DNA of 60,299 bases from Clostridia bacterium (GTDB lineage: Bacteria > Bacillota > Clostridia > Oscillospirales > Acutalibacteraceae). Of this stretch, positions 25,129 through 34,724 are shown piece after piece. The translations under genes were made by a program, and so were the position numbers. Positions within the stretch are counted from its first letter, which is position 1. Every line of letters begins with the position of its first letter. The stretch spans positions 1 through 60,299 of the forward strand of contig CAAGJN010000048.1 of NCBI GenBank assembly GCA_900770255.1, written 5' to 3'. The notes beneath the pieces were generated by a model. The model searched no databases. It saw only the letters and a list, made by a program, of their open reading frames with translations, and was not told the DNA's origin.

Positions 25129-28100
25129 ATGCCCGGCAAAAAGCTAGTTGATTTTATAAAAGAATATATAGATGATGCAGATCTGCTCTCCGGGCTCAGA
25201 GATGTTGAGCTTGATGATATCAAGCTCAACATTGAGCGCAGAGAGCTTGAATTGTTCTGCTCAGCCGCCGAGCCTCCCGATCAGCTTACGGTTAAGGCGG
25301 CGGAATCCGAGCTCGTGCGGAAGCTCATGCTTCATGCGGCGCTGATAGACTGCCGTACTGTGCCTGCGGCAAAGCCCAAAGAGCAGATGACCTCTGAGAG
25401 TCTCGCACGTCTGCTCGTTACATTGCGCAAGCAGCTGCCCGCCGTGAACGGATTTTTAAACAACGCCGAGTGCTTTATAAACGGCGATATGGCCTCCGTT
25501 CAGCTAAAAAGCGGCGCGGATGTTGTCAACAACCTCGGCGCTCCGAAACAGTTTGCGCAGCTGATATTCGAGCGCTTCGGCGAGGATGTCGGAGTCGAGT
25601 TTATAGACAGCGGTATTCCGGCCGGCGACGAGGAGATCGCACAGTATCAGCAGGAGCTTGACAGCGGCATACGCAGCGCATTTGCCGAAAAGACTACGCA
25701 GGAAAAGGATCTGTCAAAGCTCGAAAAGACCTATGAAGAGTTTGATTTTTCAACTCAGTTCAGCAAGCCGGTATACGGTTCGATAATCAAGACAAAGCCC
25801 ATATCTTTAAACGAGGTCGCCTCGGATTCGGGCTCTGTCGTCGTATGGGGAACTGTGTTTTCTTTTGAGGCGCGCGACACGAGAGACGGCAAGCGCAAGA
25901 TAATCACCTTCAATATTACAGACAAAACAAGCTCATACACAGTTAAAATTTTTGAAATGACTGAGAACTGCGATGCCTTGCTCAAAAATATCAAGGACGG
26001 CGTGGCCGTGCTTGTCAGAGGCGTCGTCAATTACGATACATATATGAAGTGCGACTGTATAAACGCGCGCGCAGTCACTACCATCGACCTGATAGAGAAG
26101 AAGGATGAGGCTCCCGAAAAGCGTGTCGAGCTGCATCTGCATACTACGATGTCAGCTATGGACGCGGTCACGAGCGCAACGAAGCTCGTTGAACGGGCAA
26201 TAGCCTGGGGGCACAAGGCGATAGCGATTACCGATCACGGCGTTGTTCAGGCGTTCCCGGAGGCCTGCAACGCAGGTAAGGGCAAGATAAAGATTCTCTA
26301 TGGCATGGAAGGCTATTATTTTGATGATCGCGTGGTAGATCCTTCGGAGAAGAAAAAACGATATAACCATATAATATTTCTCGCTAAGAACTATGTGGGG
26401 CTTAAGAACCTTTATAAGATAATCACAAAGTCAAATCTTGAATATTTCAACCGCAAGCCCGGTGTGCCGCGCTCCGTTATTGAGGAGCTTCGTGAGGGTA
26501 TAATTGTCGGCAGCGCCTGCGAACAGGGCGAGGTCTACAGAGCTATACTCGACGGCAAATCCGATGACGAAGTGCTTGAGATCGCCTCGTTCTATGATTA
26601 CCTTGAGATTCAGCCCAACGGCAACAACGCTTTCCTAATAAGGGAGGGCAGAGTAAAGGACGAAAAAGAGCTTGAGGATATAAACAGAAAGATAATCGCT
26701 GCTGCTGACAGGCTCGGAAAGCTTACCGTCGCCACCTGCGACGTTCATTTCATGGACAAGAGCGACAGCGTGTTCAGAGAGATAATTATGACCGGCCAAG
26801 GCTTTGCTGACGCCGCGCAGCAGGCGCCTCTGTATTTCAGAACTACGCAGGAGATGCTCGATGAGTTTGCTTATCTCGGAGAGGATACTGCGCGTGAGGT
26901 TGTCATTGAAAACACAAACAAGATAGCAGATATGTGCGAAGAGATTCAGCCGATCCCGGACGGCACATATCCGCCAAGGATCCCGGGTTCCGACGAGGAG
27001 CTGCGTGAGATATGCTATCGGCGCACTAAGGAGATATACGGCGACCCGCTGCCGGAATATGTTGAACAGCGCCTCGAAAAGGAGCTGACTTCGATCATTT
27101 CAAACGGCTATGCCGTTTTGTATATCATTGCGCAGAGGCTGGTTAAGTTTTCTATGGATAACGGCTACTATGTCGGCTCCAGGGGTTCGGTTGGCTCGTC
27201 CTTTGTCGCCTTTGCGGCGGGCATATCCGAGGTCAACCCGCTCGCGCCGCATTATCTTTGCGAGCACTGCAAAACAAGCACGTTCTTTATGGACGGATCG
27301 GTAGGCTCCGGATTTGATCTGCCGCCTAAAAACTGTGAGATCTGCGGCGAGCCCATGATAAGAGAGGGGCACGATATTCCGTTTGAGACGTTTCTCGGCT
27401 TTTACGGCGATAAGCAGCCCGATATCGACCTTAACTTCTCAGGAGATTTTCAGTCGCAGGCGCATAAATATACAGAGACACTTTTCGGTGAAAAGAATGT
27501 TTTCAAGGCCGGTACGATTGGTACGCTTGCAGATAAAACAGCATACGGGTTTGTTAAGAAGTGGCTTGATGAAAAGGGAATGACCGTTCAGCGTGCGGAG
27601 GAGGACAGACTCGTTCAGGGCTGTGTCGGAATCAAGCGCACCACGGGTCAGCATCCCGGAGGAATGGTCGTTGTGCCGGACTACAAGGAGGCGGAGGATT
27701 TTACCCCGATCCAGCACCCGGCAGATGACGCCGATAAGGGCACAAGAACAACGCATTTTGACTTCCACGCTCTGCATGATACAATACTCAAGCTCGATAT
27801 ACTCGGTCACGATGTGCCGACGTTTTATAAATATCTCGAAGACCTGACAGGCACGTCTGTCATGGATGCCGATGTCTGCGACCCGAAGCTGTATCAGCTG
27901 CTGTTGTCTCCCGAGCCGATGGGCGTTACATCGGAGGAGATAGACTGCAACACGGGCACGCTTTCTCTGCCTGAGCTCGGAACGCCGTTTGTGCGTCAGA
28001 TGCTGCTTGACGCAAAGCCAAAGAATTTTTCGGATATGCTTCAGATATCCGGACTTTCGCACGGCACCGACGTCTGGCTCGGCAATGCAAAGGATCTTAT

Positions 28101-28866
28101 CGACAACGGCACCTGCACCATTTCAGAGGTCATCGGTACGCGCGACAGCATCATGACATATCTCATACATAAGGGACTCGAGCCGGGAATGGCCTTCAAG
28201 ATCATGGAGATTACCCGTAAGGGCAAGGCCAAAAAGCTGCTTACCGATGAGCACAAGGCGGCTATGCGCGAGCACAATGTGCCGGAATGGTATATCGACA
28301 GCTGTCTTAAAATAAAATATATGTTCCCGAAGGCTCACGCTGCGGCTTACGTTATCGCTGCAATGCGTCTCGCATGGTATAAGCTCTATTATCCCATCGA
28401 GTATTATGCTACATATATGACCGTGCGCGGAGAGGATCTTGACACAGTCAGCATTATGGCTGGGCAGGATGCGGTTAAGGACAAAATGAAATATCTAAAG
28501 GCCAAGATGAACATGAAAGAGGCCACGGCTAAGGAGGAGAATATGTTTACCTCTCTTCAGGTGGTCAATGAGATGATGGCTCGTAAGGTTCAGTTTTTGC
28601 CCGTCGATGTGTATAAGTCCGACGCAAAGGTCTACAAGATTGAAGACGGTAAAATAAGGCTTCCGTTTTCGGCTCTCGGTGGCTGCGGCGGTGTTGCGGC
28701 CGAGCAGCTTGCTGCCGCGCGTGACGATGGAGAGGGGAGATATCTGTCTGTCGAAGATCTTCGCAGGCGCGCGGGAGTGTCAAAAACAGTTATCGACGCC
28801 CTAGAAGCGGCAGGAGCGCTTGACGACATTCCGAAATCTACGCAGATCAGTCTTTTTGATATGTAG
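25129..28866 (+). CDS. polC: DNA polymerase III PolC lacking the exonuclease domain
   Basis: Gram-positive replicative polymerase, 1245 residues instead of about 1440. Order seen: N-terminal domain, OB fold (about residues 225-325), PHP domain starting RVELHLHTTMSAMD (about 333), zinc module CEHC/CEIC (about 710-745), catalytic DIDLNFSGDF (about 763), fingers, and a C-terminal beta-binding-like ISLFDM. The PHP domain runs from LYGMEGYYFDD (about 390) through a short linker into HIIFLAKNYVGLKNLYKI. In Bacillus-type PolC a DEDD 3'-5' exonuclease of roughly 190 residues is inserted exactly there. The frame is unbroken, so this is a clean domain absence. It presumably remains the replicase; proofreading would need another protein. 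Confidence 0.95.
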   Translation: MPGKKLVDFIKEYIDDADLLSGLRDVELDDIKLNIERRELELFCSAAEPPDQLTVKAAESELVRKLMLHAALIDCRTVPAAKPKEQMTSESLARLLVTLRKQLPAVNGFLNNAECFINGDMASVQLKSGADVVNNLGAPKQFAQLIFERFGEDVGVEFIDSGIPAGDEEIAQYQQELDSGIRSAFAEKTTQEKDLSKLEKTYEEFDFSTQFSKPVYGSIIKTKPISLNEVASDSGSVVVWGTVFSFEARDTRDGKRKIITFNITDKTSSYTVKIFEMTENCDALLKNIKDGVAVLVRGVVNYDTYMKCDCINARAVTTIDLIEKKDEAPEKRVELHLHTTMSAMDAVTSATKLVERAIAWGHKAIAITDHGVVQAFPEACNAGKGKIKILYGMEGYYFDDRVVDPSEKKKRYNHIIFLAKNYVGLKNLYKIITKSNLEYFNRKPGVPRSVIEELREGIIVGSACEQGEVYRAILDGKSDDEVLEIASFYDYLEIQPNGNNAFLIREGRVKDEKELEDINRKIIAAADRLGKLTVATCDVHFMDKSDSVFREIIMTGQGFADAAQQAPLYFRTTQEMLDEFAYLGEDTAREVVIENTNKIADMCEEIQPIPDGTYPPRIPGSDEELREICYRRTKEIYGDPLPEYVEQRLEKELTSIISNGYAVLYIIAQRLVKFSMDNGYYVGSRGSVGSSFVAFAAGISEVNPLAPHYLCEHCKTSTFFMDGSVGSGFDLPPKNCEICGEPMIREGHDIPFETFLGFYGDKQPDIDLNFSGDFQSQAHKYTETLFGEKNVFKAGTIGTLADKTAYGFVKKWLDEKGMTVQRAEEDRLVQGCVGIKRTTGQHPGGMVVVPDYKEAEDFTPIQHPADDADKGTRTTHFDFHALHDTILKLDILGHDVPTFYKYLEDLTGTSVMDADVCDPKLYQLLLSPEPMGVTSEEIDCNTGTLSLPELGTPFVRQMLLDAKPKNFSDMLQISGLSHGTDVWLGNAKDLIDNGTCTISEVIGTRDSIMTYLIHKGLEPGMAFKIMEITRKGKAKKLLTDEHKAAMREHNVPEWYIDSCLKIKYMFPKAHAAAYVIAAMRLAWYKLYYPIEYYATYMTVRGEDLDTVSIMAGQDAVKDKMKYLKAKMNMKEATAKEENMFTSLQVVNEMMARKVQFLPVDVYKSDAKVYKIEDGKIRLPFSALGGCGGVAAEQLAAARDDGEGRYLSVEDLRRRAGVSKTVIDALEAAGALDDIPKSTQISLFDM

Positions 28867-28912
28867 TTATTGAATATATTTAAGTTATTTTACTTTTTAT
28901 TTCTTCGGGCTC

Positions 28913-28941
28913 TTGCCTTAAATACCGTTTTCTGCTATTAT
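28913..28941 (+). promoter_or_regulatory. Promoter of the M20 peptidase gene
   Basis: TTGCCT (28913-28918), 17 bp, TATTAT (28936-28941), in the 154-bp gap after polC. The start near 28948 gives a leader of about 70 nt. Confidence 0.5.
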
Positions 28942-29020
28942 TATATGGTATTTGAACTGCAGTGTCCTGCACATCAGAACTACACATAATTACGCCTCAC
29001 GGCGTGAAGGGAGAAAGACA

Positions 29021-30487
29021 ATGAAAGTACTTTACGGTATACTTATAGCTCTGGGCGTGTTCATAGTGATAACGCTGATCAGAGCTATCTTCTTCGTCCC
29101 CAAGAAAAAGGAGTATGAGCCTCTTGAGGATGAACATGTTGATGTTGATCGAGCCGCAAAGCATCTCAGCGGTGCGATTCAGATCCCGACAGTTTCTTAT
29201 CCGGAGAAAGAAAAGGTAGATTGGTCTCAGTTTCAGAAATTTCACGAGTTTCTCGAGGAGTCTTATCCTCTTATTCACAAGAATCTTACCCGCGAGGATA
29301 TCGCGGAGGCGAGCCTGCTATATTATTGGAAAGGCAAGAATCCCGATCTCGAGCCTATTGCGCTTCTTTCGCATCAGGATGTTGTTCCGATTGAGCCCGG
29401 TACTGAGGGCGACTGGGAGCATGATCCCTTCGGCGGCGTAAACGACGGTGAGTATATATGGGGCCGCGGCGCTCTTGATATGAAGAACCATCTCATCTGC
29501 GTTATGGAGGCTGTTGAAGCGCTCCTTGAAGAAGGCTATGAGCCCGAGAGAGACGTTTATCTTTGCTTCGGCCACGATGAGGAGGTTGTGGCCTCCAAGG
29601 ATGCCGGAGCAAAGGCAATTATGGAAACTCTCAAATCCCGCGGCATCCATCTTGACAGCGTGCTTGATGAGGGCGGCGCTATCCTTCCTGTAAACATCAA
29701 GAATGTTATCGATGCAAACCTTGCCGGCGTGGGTATCGCAGAAAAGGGCTACGCTGATTTCGAGATTAGCGTCAGATCAAAGGGCGGCCACTCTTCACAG
29801 CCTCCGAAGCACAGCGCCATAGGCGAGATGGCGGAAGTTGTCAGAGATATCGAGGGACATCAGTTCAAGTCAAAGCTTGCTCCGTTTATTCTCAAGCTTT
29901 TCTCTAATATCGGCAAAAGAACTACATATCCCGTCAGAATTGTAACCTGCAATCTTTGGCTGCTCAGGCCTCTTATCAAGTGCATCATGAAGCAGATTCC
30001 GCCGGCAGCTTCGCTTATCAGAACTACGACCGGAGTCACCATGGCGCAAGGCAGTCCCGCAGCTAACGTTTTGCCGCAGGTCGCTTCCGTCACAGTCAAC
30101 TTCAGGATGATGCCCGGTATAACTACAAAGGATGTTGAAAAGCATCTTCGTAAGGTAATCAGAAACAAGAATGTTGAAATAAAGTGCCTCAAGAGCAAGG
30201 AAGCTTCCAAGTTCTCGCCTACGGACTCCAGAGCATTCAAGGTTATCGACGAAATGTGCATGAGAAGCGATCCGAAGAATATCGTTGCTCCTTATCTTGT
30301 TATGGGCGGTACGGATGCCTGCTTCTATGAGCCCGTGTGCGAAAATATCTATCGCTTTGCTCCGTTCCATGTCACAACAAAGCTTCTTCTCTGCACCCAT
30401 GCAACCAATGAGAGGTGCCCGGTAGCTGTTCTTGATGAGGGCGTGGCTTTCTTTAAGCGCTATATAAGAGCTCTTACGAAAGACTGA
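29021..30487 (+). CDS. Membrane-anchored M20 family peptidase
   Basis: Zinc-dependent aminoacylase/carboxypeptidase of the M20 family, 488 residues. An N-terminal membrane helix (VLYGILIALGVFIVITLI) is followed by a soluble domain with metal ligands in SHQDVVP, GRGALDMKN, FGHDEEV, DEGGAI and a late THATNE. The order resembles carboxypeptidase-S/PM20D1-like members. The frame extends upstream, but the ATG at 29021 has AAGGGAG 7 nt before it. The substrate (peptide or N-acyl amino acid) is not readable. Glycerate kinase follows 7 bp later. Confidence 0.9.
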   Translation: MKVLYGILIALGVFIVITLIRAIFFVPKKKEYEPLEDEHVDVDRAAKHLSGAIQIPTVSYPEKEKVDWSQFQKFHEFLEESYPLIHKNLTREDIAEASLLYYWKGKNPDLEPIALLSHQDVVPIEPGTEGDWEHDPFGGVNDGEYIWGRGALDMKNHLICVMEAVEALLEEGYEPERDVYLCFGHDEEVVASKDAGAKAIMETLKSRGIHLDSVLDEGGAILPVNIKNVIDANLAGVGIAEKGYADFEISVRSKGGHSSQPPKHSAIGEMAEVVRDIEGHQFKSKLAPFILKLFSNIGKRTTYPVRIVTCNLWLLRPLIKCIMKQIPPAASLIRTTTGVTMAQGSPAANVLPQVASVTVNFRMMPGITTKDVEKHLRKVIRNKNVEIKCLKSKEASKFSPTDSRAFKVIDEMCMRSDPKNIVAPYLVMGGTDACFYEPVCENIYRFAPFHVTTKLLLCTHATNERCPVAVLDEGVAFFKRYIRALTKD

Positions 30488-30494
30488 TAAAGCT

Positions 30495-31610
30495 ATGAAT
30501 ATTCTACTGGCTCCCGATTCTTTTAAAGGTACGCTCGCGGCTTCTGAGGTCTGCGATATAATCGAATCGGCGCTCAAGAACAGAATATCCGATTGCAATA
30601 TTACAAAGTTCCCCGCTGCCGATGGCGGCGAGGGGCTTTGTTCATGTTTTTCTCGTTTTGCAAAAGGAAGTTGGATAACGGCTGCTGCTGCCGACCCGTT
30701 CGGTAAAGCCATAAATGCGAAATATTATCTTGCGGACAGCGGAACGGCAGTTATTGAGACGGCGGCATGCGCGGGGCTTCCGCTCGCCGACGGCCGGCCG
30801 GATCCGACTGTAACCACAACCGTAGGCGTGGGGATGCTAATCCGCGATGCAGCCGAGAGAGGAGTCAAGCAGATAATTCTCGGCCTGGGCGGCAGCGCTA
30901 CAAATGACTGCGGAGCCGGTATGGCGTCGGCGCTGGGCTTTCGCTTTATTGACCGTGACAAGAACTTATTTTTGCCCGTCGGAGGCACATTGAAGGATAT
31001 CGCATACATATTGCCGCCTGAAAACTCGCTCGGTGTGCCTGTTATCGCTGCGTGCGACGTTACAAATCCGCTTTACGGCAAAAACGGCGCAGCATATGTC
31101 TTTGCACCGCAAAAGGGCGCGGATGAAAAGCAGGTTAAGCTCTTAGATCTCGGGCTTCGCCATATGTCGGAACTGTTTGCTTATGAACGCGGTGCGAATG
31201 TCGCAGATATGCCCGGTGCGGGCGCTGCCGGCGGCTTGGGCGCGGGAGCGGTAGCTTTTCTGAATGCTTCGCTCAAAAGCGGCATAGATATAGTCCTGGA
31301 CGAAGGAAACTTTGACGCGCTCGCCGCGAGCGCCGATATCGTAGTCACGGGCGAGGGCAGGTTTGACCGTCAGAGCATCGACGGCAAGGTCATGAGCGGA
31401 GTTTGCTCCCGAGCAAGGCGAGCCGGGGCAAGGATCGCTGCCGTATGCGGATGCGCTTCGCCGGACGCCGATCCTTCTGTGCTCGGTATAACCTGGCTTT
31501 TTACTGCTTCCGACGGTACGCACAGCCAAGACGAGCTGCAAAAACTTTGCCGTGCAGAGCTTTATGATGCAGCGTGCGCGCTTGCGTGTAAAATAGCGGT
31601 ATACAGGTGA
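30495..31610 (+). CDS. Glycerate kinase
   Basis: Phosphorylates glycerate, 371 residues, GarK/GlxK family. The N-terminus LLAPDSFKGTLAASEV and the block AADGGEG, followed by GLGGSATNDCGAGMA and DIVVTGEGRFD, are diagnostic. SD is weak (GAAAG only), and it starts 7 bp after the M20 stop, so translation is probably coupled. The 2-kinase activity is usual for the family but is not proved by sequence. Confidence 0.93.
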   Translation: MNILLAPDSFKGTLAASEVCDIIESALKNRISDCNITKFPAADGGEGLCSCFSRFAKGSWITAAAADPFGKAINAKYYLADSGTAVIETAACAGLPLADGRPDPTVTTTVGVGMLIRDAAERGVKQIILGLGGSATNDCGAGMASALGFRFIDRDKNLFLPVGGTLKDIAYILPPENSLGVPVIAACDVTNPLYGKNGAAYVFAPQKGADEKQVKLLDLGLRHMSELFAYERGANVADMPGAGAAGGLGAGAVAFLNASLKSGIDIVLDEGNFDALAASADIVVTGEGRFDRQSIDGKVMSGVCSRARRAGARIAAVCGCASPDADPSVLGITWLFTASDGTHSQDELQKLCRAELYDAACALACKIAVYR

Positions 31611-31632
31611 TGATATCGCGCGCAACACTTCC

Positions 31633-31661
31633 TTGATTTTTTCATAGAAGCGTGATAAAAT
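31633..31661 (+). promoter_or_regulatory. Candidate promoter of the O-antigen-ligase-like gene
   Basis: TTGATT (31633-31638), 17 bp, TAAAAT (31656-31661). Another TATAAT-like box at about 31738 has no good -35. Confidence 0.5.
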
Positions 31662-31792
31662 TTATACTCAAGAGAAGAGAATAATTTTACTGTTTAGCTG
31701 CGGTAATTTTATCTTTTCATTCGTTCTTTTGTTGTAGTATAATATATGGCCGCCGGCAGTAAGCTTTGGCGGCTGTCATGAGGAGTATTGAC

Positions 31793-33217
31793 TTGACAAA
31801 AAGAGAGAAATTTGAGAGTGGAAGAAAAAGCATTGAGCGCTTTCTCACAACAGACTGGTTTATGTGGGTCTGCTTTCTTATCGCCTGCGTTGTGACCGTT
31901 TTTCGCATCGAAGTCGCAGGTCTTGTGATCTTCGCGATGATAATATGCACCATACTTGTATTCTGCGAGGATGTTATGACGGCATTAGCGCCGTTTTTGC
32001 TGCTGTGTCTCTGCCTGATAAAATGCAAGAATTCATACGATCAGTTTATCAAAATGGTGTGGCTCATAGTGCCGGGTGCTTCTGCGATAATCTTTCATTT
32101 CAATTATTATCGCCGCAAGGAGCCGTATGGCGAGCTCTATTGGCCGATGTTTGCCGTGTCTGTTGCAGTCACGCTCGGCGGACTCGGTAAGATAACTTTT
32201 CATGAGTATTTCAGTCTTATGCCGATATATTACACGCTGGGTCTCGGCTTCGGCATGCTGCTTTTCTATAATCTTATGAATTCGCACGTCAGGCTCAGAA
32301 AGAATTATTCTCTGGTTGAGAAGTTTTCAAAGATCATGATTATAATGGGGCTTTTCTGCTGCTTTATGATCCTCGAATATTACGGTGAGAATCTTCAAAA
32401 GGTTCTCACGACTCACGGCCTGCTCGCATTCCAGTGGCGCAATAACGCATCAACCTTCCTGCTTTTTGCGCTTCCGTTTGCGTTTCTGCGCTCTATCAAG
32501 AGCAATCACGGATGGTTTTGGGTGGGTATGCTGTTTTACGGATGTATGATGATAACAGGTTCCCGCGGCGGCGCTATAGTCGGTACTGCGGAAGTTATTA
32601 TGTGCATCATTGCCCTTATCTGCTTTGACAAGCGCCATCGGGTGCAGAATTTGATAATTATTTTCATCAGTATGGTTTTGTTCTTTGTGTTCTTCTGGGA
32701 TCTCATCTATTTCTTCAGAGATATGCTGCTTCGTCTTTTGCAGATCGACGATAACGAGATCAGAGTTCAGCTTATGCACCGTGCAGTTGAGGATTTCCGT
32801 TCCAATCCAATGTTCGGCAGGGGACTCGGATATTTCGGTAACCGCGACGTTCATAAGTCCGCGCAGGGTACGCTCTGTTGGTATCATTCGTCGCCTTTCC
32901 AGATTATCGGCAGCTTCGGTATTGTCGGAATCATTGCATATTCGTATATTTTTATCGCCCGTATCGTATATTATGCGCGGCGTGCGACGGTCACCAACGC
33001 ATTTATATTCATTGCCTACATCGGCCTCGAGCTCATGTCGCTCGTCAACCCGGGTCTGTTTAGCCCCATGCCTTATCTGTTGCTGACAACGCTCATGTTT
33101 GTTATCATGGATAAGATTGCTAAAGATCCGGAAGAACGCCGTCTCGGAAGAAAACATAAAAAGAAAGGCGGCGGCAGCCTCAATGCCGAAGAAGTAAAAA
33201 CCGAGAAAACCGCTTGA
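31793..33217 (+). CDS. O-antigen ligase/polymerase family membrane protein (TTG start)
   Basis: 474-residue polytopic protein with about ten to twelve membrane segments. The large extracytoplasmic loop holds GSRGG, then NPMFGRGLGYFGNRDVHKSA and YHSSPFQIIGSFGIVG, typical of the Wzy/WaaL (O-antigen ligase) superfamily. Members polymerise or transfer glycans onto lipid or protein carriers. The frame opens at 31766, but only the TTG at 31793 has an SD (AGGAG, 7 nt). The Lys-rich C-terminus (RRLGRKHKKKGGG) is cytoplasmic. No glycosyltransferases flank it, so the glycan is unknown. Confidence 0.8.
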   Translation: MTKREKFESGRKSIERFLTTDWFMWVCFLIACVVTVFRIEVAGLVIFAMIICTILVFCEDVMTALAPFLLLCLCLIKCKNSYDQFIKMVWLIVPGASAIIFHFNYYRRKEPYGELYWPMFAVSVAVTLGGLGKITFHEYFSLMPIYYTLGLGFGMLLFYNLMNSHVRLRKNYSLVEKFSKIMIIMGLFCCFMILEYYGENLQKVLTTHGLLAFQWRNNASTFLLFALPFAFLRSIKSNHGWFWVGMLFYGCMMITGSRGGAIVGTAEVIMCIIALICFDKRHRVQNLIIIFISMVLFFVFFWDLIYFFRDMLLRLLQIDDNEIRVQLMHRAVEDFRSNPMFGRGLGYFGNRDVHKSAQGTLCWYHSSPFQIIGSFGIVGIIAYSYIFIARIVYYARRATVTNAFIFIAYIGLELMSLVNPGLFSPMPYLLLTTLMFVIMDKIAKDPEERRLGRKHKKKGGGSLNAEEVKTEKTA

Positions 33218-33227
33218 GCGAAATATC

Positions 33228-33248
33228 GGCACACAAATCTGTTGTGCC
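33228..33248 (+). terminator. Weak hairpin after the ligase-like gene
   Basis: GGCACA (33228-33233) pairs with TGTGCC (33243-33248), followed by TATATTTA. A weak terminator or mRNA-end structure is possible. Confidence 0.35.
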
Positions 33249-33293
33249 TATATTTACATATTGCAGCTTTAGCTCTTTGAAGGAGGAGATTTT

Positions 33294-33836
33294 ATGAGCT
33301 TTTTGCCAATGACGGAGTATGAAAGTTCATCAGAGGAAGTAAAGAGAGAGTATGAGGATCAGATCGCCAAGCACGGACGCATTACCAACATGAAGCGCAC
33401 GCTTTTGCATAATGTCCCCGCGTTCAAGGCCTATATGGAGTGGTATACGCTCTATGACCAGCTTGTTCCGATTATAGGCGACCGAGCCATTTCGATGTTT
33501 TCTTACGCTATATCAGAGGGCAACGAATGCCTGATCTGTTCTATCTTTTTCAGAAAGATACTTATTGATTCCGGCGACGATCCGGACAACCCGCATCTGT
33601 CCGATACAGAGAAGCTGCTCGTCGATTTCGGCGCAGCAATCTGCAAGGATCCGCACAATATACCCGATGAGATATATGACAAGCTCTCGGCCCGTTTCTC
33701 GACTGAGGAGATAGTGTTGCTTATTGCTTTCGCAGGCATAATGTACGCGACCAATCTGTTCAATACAGTGGCAAAAGTGCCGCTTGACGAAGTGCTTTAT
33801 AAATATCGTAAGAAGGGAGATACCCGTAATGGCTGA
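33294..33836 (+). CDS. Carboxymuconolactone decarboxylase/AhpD-like protein
   Basis: 180-residue all-helical AhpD-like protein. The redox or metal motif is seen as EGNECLICSIFFRK (CxxC). Proteins of this family either reduce peroxiredoxin partners or are decarboxylases; the CxxC favours a thiol role. GGAGGAG precedes the ATG. Its 3' end overlaps the SDR gene by 8 bp, so the two are coexpressed and probably act on related substrates. Confidence 0.75.
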   Translation: MSFLPMTEYESSSEEVKREYEDQIAKHGRITNMKRTLLHNVPAFKAYMEWYTLYDQLVPIIGDRAISMFSYAISEGNECLICSIFFRKILIDSGDDPDNPHLSDTEKLLVDFGAAICKDPHNIPDEIYDKLSARFSTEEIVLLIAFAGIMYATNLFNTVAKVPLDEVLYKYRKKGDTRNG

Positions 33837-34632
33837 TTTTGATAACAAGGTTGCATTTATAACAGGCGCTGCACATGGGCAGGGCAGAGCTACCGCTCTT
33901 GCGTTGGCCAAGGAGGGTGCAGATATTGTCGCGTTTGACGTGGCAAAGAAGATTGAATATCCCGCATATGAGTTCGGTACCAGCGACGAGCTCAAGAGCC
34001 TCAAGGAGGAGATCGAGGCTCTCGGCAGAAAATGCCTTGTAGCCGCAGGCGACGTCAGGGACGATAAGGCTGTCACCGATGCTGTCAACAGAGCTATCGC
34101 CGAGTTCGGTAAAATTGATATACTTTTCAACAACGCGGGTATCTGCGCTTATGCCACTGTAGATAAAATGACCGACGAAGAGTGGAACGCGATGATCGAC
34201 ATTAATCTAAAGGGTCCCTTCAACGTCACCCGCCGTGTTGCTCCGCATATGATGGAGGCAAAAAGCGGCGTTATTATCAATAACTCGTCCGTCATGGGTC
34301 TGCGCGGCGGCAACAGACTGTCGCATTACACCGCTTCAAAATGGGGACTTACCGGCCTTACCAAGGCGTGGGCGATCGAGCTTGCCCCATATAATATCCG
34401 CGTGGTCAGCATCCATCCTACGGGAGTCAACACGCCCATGAATGACGGACTTGCCGCTCTTGAGGGCGCAACTCCCATAGAGATAGCGGAGCGTTCAGCA
34501 GGCAATCTGCTGCCCGTGCCGTGGATCGAGCCTGAGGACGTCGCCAATATGGTGCTCTATGTAGCCAGCGACAAGGCACGCTATGTCACCGGTGCTCAGT
34601 TCGTGCTTGACGCAGGACTCTTGAGTGTGTAA
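33829..34632 (+). CDS. SDR family oxidoreductase, mycofactocin-type insertion
   Basis: 267-residue short-chain dehydrogenase: TGAAHGQGR (NAD site), LFNNAGI, catalytic Ser region NNSSVMG, and the catalytic tetrad block HYTASKWGLTG. After the second strand, FDVAKKIEYPAYEFGTSDEL lengthens the loop around the adenine ribose. An insertion of this kind, and the wording after it, recall SDRs that keep NAD bound and use mycofactocin. No mycofactocin gene is in the window, so this is only similarity. The start chosen is the ATG at 33829 (SD AAGGGAGA). The Asp after the second strand predicts NAD(H) rather than NADP(H). Confidence 0.85.
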   Translation: MADFDNKVAFITGAAHGQGRATALALAKEGADIVAFDVAKKIEYPAYEFGTSDELKSLKEEIEALGRKCLVAAGDVRDDKAVTDAVNRAIAEFGKIDILFNNAGICAYATVDKMTDEEWNAMIDINLKGPFNVTRRVAPHMMEAKSGVIINNSSVMGLRGGNRLSHYTASKWGLTGLTKAWAIELAPYNIRVVSIHPTGVNTPMNDGLAALEGATPIEIAERSAGNLLPVPWIEPEDVANMVLYVASDKARYVTGAQFVLDAGLLSV

Positions 34633-34669
34633 CGGAAACGAATATGTAAAAAGAATATATGAACAAAAA

Positions 34670-34704
34670 AATGACTGTATCAATTAAAGCTTGATACAGT
34701 CATT
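34670..34704. terminator. Bidirectional terminator between SDR and lysine operon
   Basis: AATGACTGTATCAA (34670-34683) and TTGATACAGTCATT (34691-34704) form a perfect 14-bp stem with a 7-nt loop. A/T runs on both sides serve both strands, as expected between two convergent operons. Confidence 0.9.
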
Positions 34705-34724
34705 GTATCTTTTGCAGTTTAGGT

